From positions 37,442,942 to 37,506,941 of the forward strand of contig QCXZ01000001.1 of the NCBI GenBank assembly GCA_025024175.1: a stretch of DNA of 64,000 nucleotides. The letters run 5' to 3'. Shown here piece after piece: positions 47,085 to 56,558 of the stretch. The notes beneath the pieces are model-generated. The model saw nothing but the letters and a program-made list of their open reading frames with translations. It was not told the DNA's origin and searched no databases. Positions within the stretch are counted from its first letter, which is position 1. Every line of letters starts with the position of its first letter. A program made the position numbers and the translations under genes. This stretch comes from Rhyzopertha dominica. Its lineage: Eukaryota; Arthropoda; Insecta; Coleoptera; Bostrichidae.

Positions 47085-49250
47085 TTAGGATTCCAGGAGC
47101 TCGATCAAGTCTTGTCGCCCCGACTTATCAATCTCACTATCCGTAGATTCCTCGCCCGAGTCATGCGTCGCCGTAACAGCACCACTCTGATAGCGCCGCA
47201 GTGCGTCCACTGCTACAATGGCCTTGAATCGTTTGTAACCCCTTACGCCTTGAAGGGAAACGATTTCATATCGATCGCCTCCTAGCGCCTTCGCAATTTT
47301 ATAGGGCCCATCGTACTTATTCGCCACTTTACGATTTATTCCCTTTTCGCCCGAACTTGTCGCCGACTGTCGCCACAAGACTAAATCACCTGCCTTGTAC
47401 TCGGTTGCAACCTTACGCCTCTTATCGTACCTCACCTTCATTCGTTTTGACGTCTTCGCCAAGTTTTCAGACGCCTTTCGCCGAGCTGCTCGTAATCTGG
47501 CCATCTCGCCTTCGTGGGAATCTTCGGAAGTACCTGCTAGGTCTCCAATGGTGCCACTACTATAAGAGAATAGGAGATCCGCTGGGGAGAATTGCGTGCT
47601 TGCATTTCGTGTGTGATTCATTCCCCATATAATTTCAGGCAACTTCTCGTCCCATCTCGCCTCGCCTTCTGCACTTGTCGCCAGCGCCTCTATTATTGTG
47701 CGGTTGGGTCTTTCCACCTGCCCATTCGCCCGTGGGGTTACAACTGCATTCTATACGTGCTTGATCCCCTTTTCCGCCAGGACCACTCGCCGTGGGTACC
47801 AAAACTCACCAAAGATCCACCTCAACGCCTCGATCGCCTCTGCGGAGCTGAGTGTGGGTGTAGGCTTTGCCACAATAAATTTAGTGAAGGCATCTACAGC
47901 CATCAGGATGTAGCTGTGCTTCTTCACACTCTTGACAAAGGGTCCGATATGGTCGATGTGTACTGTATCGAACGGCACTGTATGCTTTTTTATCGGATGA
48001 AGGTATCCTTCTCCCTTTCCATAGTTGCCCTTTGCAAAAGCACAATCTAAACACGCCGCTGTATACATCCGCACGAACCGCCTCATTCTGAGGAACCAGT
48101 ACTGTCAACTGAGTAAGTTATAGCACCTTTCAAACCCCGGATGACCAATGTCATCATGATGCCTCTTCACCACGCTGAACTTCGCCATCGCCGGTACATA
48201 CAGTCGGTCCCCATCCGCAGTAATTCGCCACAGTCGCCCGTCTTTCACCTTGAAATTCGCCTTCAGATCCTTGTCTGCATCACCCTGTTTAAGAGCCTTT
48301 ATTATCGCCTGGATCTTCTAATCCTGTAACTGGACAGTGAGAAACCAGTCCGCCTCGCCCATGGAGATGAGGTTCACTCCAACTGGATTGCGGCTCAATG
48401 CATCCACATGTTGCATTTTCTCGCCAGACCTGTATTCCACCTCCATGTCATACTCCTGGATCTGTAACCACCACCTTGCTATGCGCGGCACCAAATCTCG
48501 CTTAGCTAAGGTCGCCCTCACAGCTGAACAATCGGTCACTACCTTAAAATGAACACCCAACAGGTAAATCCTGATAGACTCAACAACCGCCAGAGTCTCA
48601 AGTTCATAACTGTGATAATTCGCCTCCGCCTTCGTTGCCGCCCTGCTATAATAGCAGATCACCTGTAGGTTATTATCCGCCTAATTTACTACCATCCGTA
48701 TGAAGCTCTTGAAGCTCTTACTGTCATACAGTGCTAACACTGGTCTTTCTACCAATCTCGATTTGATGCTGTCAAAGGCCTGCTGTTGTTCTTCGCCCCA
48801 TCGCCACTCTACGTCTTTCGCCGTTAGTGAGGTGAGAGGTTTCGCCAAAACTGCAAAGTCCTTAATGAATTTTCGGAAATAGCTCGCCAGACCCATAAAC
48901 TGTCTCACTCTATGCACATCAGTTGGCACTGGGAAACTCTGCACCGCCTTGACTTTCCTTTCGCCTGGTCGAATTCCACTTGCACTGACTTCATGCCCCA
49001 AGTACTCGATAGACTTTAAGAAGAAACATTTCGCCAAGTTCAACTTGAACCCTGCATGCTCTATACGCTCCAGCACCCTTTCCAGCAACCGCAGTCCTTC
49101 TTTTACCGTAGTCGAGGGGATTAGGCGGTCATCCATGTACTCCAGGACTTTGTCGTATCGCAAATCGCCTAACATCTTGTTAATGATGCGCTGGAAGGTC
49201 GCCGGACTGTTCGCCAACCCAAAAGGAACTCTCTCATACTCNTACTGCCC
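47085..49250 (-). pseudogene. gypsy pol: RT, RNase H, integrase
   Basis: RT from 49250 reads YERVPFGLANSPATFQRIIN and LEYMDDRLIPSTTV (YMDD intact), then FLKSIEYLGHEVSASGI, then RQFMGLASYFRKFIKDFA. RNase H follows in another frame (AEANYHSYELETLAVVESIR, VEYRSGEKMQHVDALSRNP). Integrase: the zinc-finger end CLDCAFAKG, VHIDHIGPF with the first Asp, then VLAEKGIKHV where the second Asp block (usually S-D-R-G) has Glu. GQVERPNRTIIEAL has the glutamate, and KYDGPYKI is the GPY/F module near the end (47717-47085). Frames are shifted between domains, and the changed second Asp alone would disable integration. Confidence 0.9.
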
Positions 49251-49258
49251 GTCAGGAC

Positions 49259-49458
49259 TTTTAACACAATAACTTTAAAACAGGAACAATAAATTATACA
49301 CTTTCTCAGCTAAGTCAACTTGACGCCAACGCCAACGCCGTAATATGCCCACCATCCCACCTCCGCGACCTATAGCGGCATACGCCGTGCGCCCGCGCCC
49401 TGCAGCTGTAGTATGCTGCCGCCTCGCTGGTGGTTGCCAGAGATTTATGCTAGTAACA
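49259..49458 (-). repeat. gypsy 5' LTR, truncated
   Basis: Begins TGTTACTAGCATAAATCTC at 49458 and matches the 3' LTR to 49259, where it breaks off into RT sequence. About 225 bp of LTR are missing if the 3' copy is 426 bp long. Confidence 0.8.
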
Positions 49459-49491
49459 ATATACTATCACAAATCGGCACAGTTCGCGAAA

Positions 49492-49780
49492 TCATACAGT
49501 CCATAAACAATACACTACCTCAACCAATAAAATTAAGTCACAGAACGGAAAAAAGCAATAATTGAACAAGAGTGGTGCATCCCTCGACCCCAGAAATTCA
49601 CCCACGCATATGTTCTTGATGACCTTTATACATTTTTTTCGAAATCTAGAGTCTAGACTATAGCATACATATAAAACCATGTAAGTAAAACCATGTCGAT
49701 TTACATATAAAAGTATTTTCAAAAGGATAAAGTTAAATACATCCGAAGTCAGAATTAAAACAAACAGTACTTCATAATTT
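49492..49780. other. gene-free stretch after the sHSP-like gene
   Basis: A 76-codon minus frame without recognised features. TTTATT at 49781-49786 is AATAAA on the minus strand, a fitting polyadenylation signal about 135 bases past the stop of the gene above it. Confidence 0.5.
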
Positions 49781-49920
49781 CGTTTATTGTATATTATTTA
49801 CTTATATTAGAATAGTTTGACCCCTTAATAAAAACAGCGACTTCGTACTGGCACTTTTATTTGTGATATTAGATATTTACATCTTACTTAGTTGTACGGA
49901 CAAAATTCGCTTTTTAAGTA

Positions 49921-52852
49921 TTACGTTTTCCATGGCGCGTTTATTACTAGGATTCCTTCCGCCGATAATAAACAATTTCCTCTTTCGGGTATAACTAATT
50001 GGGGTAGCTGGTAAGACCGAGACATCGTCATTGAGCGTTCTGATGTAGCCTGTTTGTCGTGTGCCTGTGCATAGACTTCAACGTTACAAGGAGTTATTGA
50101 ACATTTTATATCCTGGGGAGAATAACCACGTGCGTCTATAATAAGCTGGAACAATATTGTAAAGCATATTTAACATAACTTCTCACAAAGACTACTGGAT
50201 CTACGGGGTTTCTATAAATGATTCATGCATCCAGAGCGCCGCTTATGGAAATTATCGATTAAATCAGCTTTCCGCCTCTCGGAAGGTGAACACAATAATT
50301 GCTTTGACTTATACTTGTCCATCTATCGATTGCTGAGTTATTTGATATATTTTAATATGTATGAGAAAACGCGTGGGAGTTTGTATTTTTAACATATTCT
50401 GTAGTTTTGTGCAATAATCAACTTTAAATTTACAGAAAGCTCACATTTCGGAGCTGTGGGCTGACACGGTTTCGTATATTTTTTAGGTTATGTATCGTAT
50501 TTGTGAGGCTGTGGCTACAGCAAGCCTGTTAAATAATTGTACTATGATGGACTAAAAGATGTTTTTAGCCAGTCGCAATGGTTAAATACACAAACTAAGT
50601 GCGGTAGTAACGTTAGCTGCACTATACAAAGCTTGCACGGTGCCAGGTTCTAGACTGTAGAGGTTACCTGGTTACCACAACCCTACTATACCAATAATTA
50701 ATTGTTTATTTCTTACCATTGAAACAAAAATAGAATCGTAAATTGGCGGAAAATCTTTAAAAAGCTACCAATTTCGTGATCTGCAGCCTTCAGTACTATA
50801 ATGCTCTTGTTTAGCGATCGCGTGCATATTGTAGCTTGGCAGCAGTTATAAAAAGGCGGCACAAAGAATTTAGAAATTAACGCCGCTCGTGTTGCATGAA
50901 TCATTTATAGAAACCCTGTAGAACTGCCAAATGGGCAGTGACCTTGGCACTTATTCTTTAAGGCTGGGATTCTGCGGAGAAAAATGATTTATCAAGTTAG
51001 CGATAGAAAGAGAACATTTTTTTTACAAACGACATGCACTATTCAATAAGTTATTGGCCTGATATGTTGAAATAGTCTTATTCGAAAGCTGGTGATCGAC
51101 ATTTTCAAGTAAACTATTTTGCATGTGAAAACTAAACGGTACAATAACTGAATTCGTAAAAGTGTAGGCCACAAAATAATCTGAAGCTATATCTCCTCAC
51201 TAGCAACCATTACGGTTTAGTTGAATTTTTTGTATTTTATATAACGGTTCATTTATTTCTAAATATTCAGTAGTTCTTAGAGCACTGTGTTTATGAAAAT
51301 AGGTGATTTTCTTTCCTTTGTTATCTTGGATCGATTCTCTTCAGGATCCCAGCCTTAAAATTGATTAGAAAGATTTAAAATGTACGGCGACAACAGAGCT
51401 CTTGCCCGAACTAACATTAATGGCGATATCAATTACTATCTGCAGCTTCTCATCTTTTTCTTTGTGGTGCCAAACTGCAGAATTTTTACGTTTACTGTTC
51501 AAAAAGTACAGCAGCCCTAGAATAACTTGCTAGGAGTATGTTTGGGGAAAAGGTTAAATATGAAAGTTATAGGATTTTTCCCTGGATATTCATTGAAGGT
51601 CATACCAAGGTCAAGGTCGTTTCTATATGGAAACCCCCGTGCGATCACTAGATTCTTACTAAAAGTATACAAAAATTTTTGGGGCCGCTAATTACGAATC
51701 TGACATCGTATTATCAAAATTCAAACAAAATGGCGGATCCAGTATAGCAGACATAAAATCCATCCATCGAAATGCACGAAAATTCTTAAACAACAATTTT
51801 TGGTGTACTAAGTACAAATTTAATTTCTTTCGTGCATCTCGATAAATTTTAAACCTTTTCAACCTTCATATTGCATCTGCAATTATGAATTTTGTAAATA
51901 CAAAGTCAGATTCATAATCAGCGGCCGAAAAAACTATTGCATTAAAATTTTCGTGCGAATCGATAATATTTCGATTCTTCCGTCCGCGATATTGGATCTG
52001 CCATTTTGAATTTTGGAAATCCGATGCCAGATTCGTAATCAGCAACCCCAAATAGCTTTGTATTTACATTTGACTTTGCTATGACCTTCGAGGTCACGTT
52101 CGAAGTCATGGTTAAAGTGTAAGGTCATATTCAGACTTCCAGACCAGTAATAAAAAATGGGGTTCCTATAAAAAACGACCTTGACGACCGTGATATGGCC
52201 TTGAAGGACGGGGTCAAGACCAAGATTACCAGTGAACAGTCAGGGAAAAATTCCAAAGCCTTTGCATTTAACTATTTTATCCGAACGTATCGTAGCAGTA
52301 TATATCTTGGGCTGCCATATTTTTGGAACGCCCGGTATATACGCTTGCCCTGATCCTCTATATACGGGTACAACATATTTTCTCTATAATAGTAAGATTT
52401 GGTTTACTAAGCAAAAATTCAGCATACTATTTCTGTTTCTACACCTGTAAGTTAGCTGGAGCCAAACCTGTATTATGAATACCAACAACACATGCTTTAC
52501 ATTCTACATTGTTGTTGTTCGTTAAATAAGTATTTCATAATATGTGAAATATCTTTTATAGTGTTTCTTACCTCAAACCTATCGTTATGAAAGAAAACGC
52601 TATCCGTTTGCGGACTGACTCCAGGAAGATGACTTGGTGTCACCAGAGACTGCATTACTTTAGATGGTAGTCCAACCGCTAAGATTGTAAGCAATAATTC
52701 TTCTAAATACTGCCAAGTGTGTTGAAATCTTTACCTCTACCAGATTGAATCGACGTTTCCCTTGTTAATGCAAATCGCGAATCTTCCATAAATCCCTTAC
52801 ACTCTTGGATAGTAAGGAACCGATCTGTGTCTTTCGAAGGAACTACGGCCAT
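49921..52852 (-). CDS. small heat-shock protein-like (alpha-crystallin domain), three exons
   Basis: Exons 52852-52741, 52678-52572 and 50145-49921 join in frame at GT/AG sites (phases 1 and 0) to give 147 residues. It starts MAVVPSKDTDRFLTIQEC. Exon 2 ends with SVFFHNDRFE, the entry to an alpha-crystallin domain. Exon 3 continues LIIDARGYSPQDIKCSI, VEVYAQAHDKQ, MTMSRSYQLPQLV and LLSAEGILVINAPWK, following the family's beta-strand pattern (F-x-x-x-x-D-x-x-x-x-x-P-x-D ... S-R-x-Y-x-L-P ... L-S-x-x-G-x-L-x-I-x-A-P). Such proteins hold unfolding clients as oligomers in the cytosol. The C-terminal I-x-I tail usual in the family is absent; the protein ends two residues after the domain. Intron 2 (2.4 kb) carries two MITEs. 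I saw no heat-shock element upstream, so it may be constitutive. Exon structure is inferred, not proven. Confidence 0.75.
50204..50918. mobile_element. MITE family A, copy 2, with inner insertion
   Basis: The left end CGGGGTTTCTATAAATGATT and the inverted right end CATTTATAGAAACCCTG are flanked by TA (50202-50203, 50919-50920). Against the copy at 55126, about 290 bp around 50470-50780 are extra, so a second insertion may sit inside. It lies in intron 2 of the sHSP-like gene. Confidence 0.8.
51572..52254. mobile_element. foldback MITE with AGGTCA-rich ends
   Basis: GGATTTTTCCCTG at 51572 is mirrored by CAGGGAAAAATTCC ending at 52254. Inside, AAGGTCGTTTCTATATGGAA is mirrored by TTCCTATAAAAAACGACCTT. 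Further in, TTACGAATCTGACATCG and AAATGGCGGATCC are mirrored by CGATGCCAGATTCGTAA and GGATCTGCCATTTT. The arms are about 300 bp. It lies in intron 2 of the sHSP-like gene. Confidence 0.75.
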
Positions 52853-52859
52853 CTCTTAT

Positions 52860-54750
52860 TTACTGATTTGTGAAACTGAAATTTTTATGCCAGCACCATA
52901 TTGAGAACTGATTATGATGACAGCTGTGTCGTTTGTCACATAATCGGAACACTAGCTTAAATCGCAGTACAGCAATTATTTAACAAACAATTAGTTTACA
53001 AAATTCTTTTTATTTATAATTGTTTTCGTTACCGGTAACTTCCTGCAAAAACTATGGTCTAAATGTGCTAAATAAATAAATAAATAACACTAAAGTAAAA
53101 CAATAGTTTTATAAAAATCCAAAAAATCTACATATAAAGATCTCACGATTTACCGGGGGAAACAATTGTTATGGCGTAAGGAAGTTAGCGTCTGCCGATT
53201 AGATGGCTCCACAGTCTAGAGGTCTAGGCCAATCATGAAGCTCAAAAGCTTGCACGAATAGCGTGTGAAGTCATTCCGGTGTGATGTGGTAAAACAAATT
53301 AACAAGGTGATACGAGTGTTATAAAGTGGTTATAGTGAAGTACAGAATTATAAATCAGGGTTAATTAAATTAGTAGTGTTGTTTTATTTAGAGTTAAACA
53401 TAATAATGATCATGCAATAGGAAGGAAGTGAATATGTTACATAAATAACTTTCAATATGCTCTGAACAGATATAACACCTAATATATTAGATACTCAATT
53501 TCTTACATTAAGTATTGTTTCACAAATTTCATTTGCCTTGTAAATGTTTTTAGACTTATCAGGGTTTGAATTTTGCTAAACTTGTTGTTTAGCATATTCG
53601 ATTTGGCGAAATTTAAGGTCGCTTAAATAAATGTGCGGTAGTACATAACTTCTTAATTGTTATATTACGATAAGCATTGTTGTTATACGATAATTTTATA
53701 CTTATGACTATACACCGAATGGTTGGTATTTGTAGTTTTATAAGTATAAATTAAAATAAAACCTAATGTCTACCTAGTAACAGGAAATTCTTTTACATAT
53801 TGTGCTTAACTGATTAAAAAAATTATACACCTAACATGGGGCGTCACCTACCGGCGATTCGTAAAAGGTTGAATTCGCCGGTAAAAACGAGGGCGCTACC
53901 GAATCCTTGTTCACAGACCATTAAAGATCTGTGTCCTTGTTCGGTATTTATATCCTTAATCAGGCGTACTTATCAGTAGTTCTGACGTTGCCGTGATGTT
54001 CCCATATAATCTTTATTGCGCGTGCGTCTGTCCTACAAACAGAAGGATGATTTATCACAAAATATGATCATTGCTTTAAACTTCTGGGTAACTATCATAG
54101 AAAACAGATATCTGTATCTATTTCTGTGTTCTAAATTTGCATGGTTGTTGTAGATTGATCTTGCGCACACATATTATATCTGGCATCAAAACAGCCAGAA
54201 TTTAAAGATTATCATTAAATCATATTGTTTAGGTCAATATACAATAGTATATCTATATGAAAACACCGCGCGCATTAAATAACACAATACACATCAACCT
54301 TATTTGTGCGCAACCTCTTTACATTTTGTAAGCACTGTTTACTGATTGGGAAAATTGTGTGATTGAGATAATTTTTTTCGATTCGACAAACTTTCCAAAG
54401 CCTACTCTTTGTGGCGAAAACTCAGCATTCAGTTCTGATATACATAACGAAAAGAACATAATCACTCGGGTGCTTTGAATTTAATTTGGAGACTTCGTTA
54501 TGTAAATTTTAGTTTCATTCTTGACGAGAGATTATTTCTATATAACTATGTAAAGTTACTGGCTTCATTTCAGGATATAGTAAATCCTGTAAGATGTATT
54601 TGATGCCGTTTTTTATCTCAAGTAGCTAACTGCGATAAATCCGTCCTCAATCCTGTTATTTACCTGTCCATCTGAGGAAAAAATGACCTGCCCAGTTCCA
54701 GCAAGAAGCCCCTTAGGCAAGGGTACCGATCTAGCCCTAAATTATTGTTA
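52860..54750. other. gene-free stretch upstream of the sHSP-like gene
   Basis: It should hold the promoter of the minus-strand gene, but no TATA box or GAAnnTTC array stands out. A TAAA run lies near 53070. A hairpin (CCGGCGATTCG and CGAATTCGCCGG-like, about 53850-53880) and a short direct repeat TCCTTGTTC (about 53905 and 53935) are visible. Confidence 0.45.
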
Positions 54751-54767
54751 ACTGTATAATCATTTAA

Positions 54768-55012
54768 GATAATATTTTCTCGGAAAGATCGCTGTCTCTT
54801 GAAAACACTGACAAAATGTTATTAGTCTGACGTTTCGATTACACCTGTAATCTTTGTCAGGTAAGTTTTGAGGTTCTTCGTCTTTGACAAAGATTACAGC
54901 AGGTGTTAATTGAAACGTCAGACTAATAACATGCATTTTGTCAGTGTTTTCAAGAGACAGCGATCTTTCCGAGAAAATATCTTATATTATGGACGCTGAA
55001 AGCATTCACCCT
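54768..55012. mobile_element. short inverted-repeat insertion with 15-bp target duplication
   Basis: TGTATAATCATTTAA occurs exactly at 54753-54767 and 55013-55027, flanking 245 bases. Inside, about 95 bases (GATAATATTTTCTCGG to CTTTGTCA) are repeated inverted after a loop of about 22 bases (54860-54882). The hairpin is followed by a 28-base single-copy tail ending in TTCACCCT. A duplication of this length fits target-primed retrotransposition rather than a cut-and-paste element. The autonomous partner is not identified. Confidence 0.7.
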
Positions 55013-55125
55013 TGTATAATCATTTAATTAATAAATGCGAATTAAAAAAAACAGACCATCAAAATGTGGTTATAAGTGCAAAAAAATGTTTAGCCAACGA
55101 AAAAAAATTGATATCTGAATATGTA

Positions 55126-55445
55126 TTTCGATAAAATCAATTTGCCGCCACTAGGGTAAATGAACACAATGACGTATACTTGTCATCTATCGATTTTTGA
55201 ATTATTTGATATATTTTAATATGAGAAAACGCCTGAGAGTCTGTATTTTCAACATATTCTGTAGTGTTTTATAGGATAATTAACTTTAAGGTCGCAGAAA
55301 GCTTAAATTTCGGAGCTGTAACCTTCTGCAATCTTCTGTACTATCGCGGTGCATATTGTAGCTTAGCAGCAGTTACAAAAAGGTGGCATGAAGAATTCAG
55401 AAATCAACGACACCCGCGTTTCATGAAACTTTTATAGAAGCCCTG
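55126..55445. mobile_element. MITE family A, copy 3 (left end lost)
   Basis: It matches copy 2 through TATCGATTTTTGAATTATTT-like, ATATGAGAAAACGC and GCATATTGTAGCTTAGCAGC words to the right end TTTTATAGAAGCCCTG, followed by TA at 55446-55447. The left TIR is missing. Confidence 0.7.
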
Positions 55446-55449
55446 TACA

Positions 55450-56400
55450 TATTATGCACTTATATATAATTCTTNCAATTTATAGCTAAAATGTCGCCCC
55501 TAGAGCGGGTCCTGTAAGTGTGTGGAATTATCCGATGGATCAAGAAAGCTGGCGCTGTTAAATTATGCGCTGTAGGATTGACACCCAACTATAATATTTT
55601 CCGGGTGTATAAAAACATGCAGTTTTTCCAGAACCATCTTGACAGTGGGGTTGTCAACCGTCCTCTATTCCATAGGACACATTTCTTTTTCATCTTACTG
55701 TTCTCTTTTCTCTCACATACCTAAAAAGTCCTCCTCTCTTCTCGAAATCTAATAAAGCAATAATATTTTTTAGGACAAATACCTACGCTTATACAAAAAA
55801 AAGGAAAAATACGCACCAGGTATTACTAATAACAAATCTATCATTCTGTATCATCACAATGCTTAATAATAAAATGCAATACAAAAAATTAAATACCGCA
55901 TCAAGTGCCTTTGATGAAATTCTTTTTTTCCATAATAAACATAAAATGGCGTGATGATGATAAACCATGCTCAGTAAAACTTGATAAAAAAAATGAGCAT
56001 TTAATTTATTTTAATATAAAATGCATCTGCTCGGATTTTTATAAATCGGCAGTCAGAAGAAGTATTTGTAGAAGCAATAAATATTCTTACAGTTTTTACA
56101 TGTTTTCAAATAAGTCTTGTAAAAAGTCTTTTATTTGAACAAGTGCTCAGTCAATAATAGGAGCTATTCCTTTCTATGTAGTTTAATTTTTTACCTTTCG
56201 TCTTGTCCTCTATTTTTAATTCTAAAAGTTGGCAACCCTATTTTAAAGTATGGTAGGTTCAATGTTTTTCAACATACGATAATTTGACTTCAGATTCTGT
56301 GCTCAGAGAAGATATTTTTTGTGGCGTTATTCATGTGATTGCACCGGATTTCAACAGTTGGCAACGTTGACTAGCACAGGACTGAAATTTCAGTTTTACG
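55450..56400. other. gene-free stretch
   Basis: No recognised gene; frames of 68 and 77 codons have no domain I can name. The part just before the next gene (about 56340-56558) probably includes its promoter and 5' untranslated leader. Confidence 0.45.
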
Positions 56401-56558
56401 AAATTGCGGTTGGCAACAAAGCAACAAGCTTGCATTTGCGTGTGTCCTCTGTCGTCTGTCGTCTTATCGTGGCTCGTGGGAAATTTGTACCATTGTTTGT
56501 ATGTATTTTTAAAAATTTATATTTTAAGTCCGCACTAATTTCGCAGTTCTTTTGGAGA

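Larger units (their letters stand above)
46610..49458 (-). mobile_element. Ty3/gypsy retrotransposon, internally deleted
   Basis: A direct repeat of about 200 bp at both ends and a single long pol frame series between them mark one element on the minus strand. The upstream part (rest of 5' LTR, gag, protease, front of RT) is missing; RT starts about 10 bases from the LTR remnant at a junction holding an undetermined base (about 49242). The element is clearly richer in G+C than its flanks. Confidence 0.85.

Noticed and set aside
54815..54859. Functional hammerhead ribozyme in the 54.8-kb hairpin
   Set aside because: The core reads CUGACAA, losing the invariant G, and flanking sequences cannot form stem I; CUGAC simply pairs with GUCAG.
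55905..56138. 77-codon frame as a gene
   Set aside because: AT-driven composition, no recognised motif and no splice or polyadenylation context.
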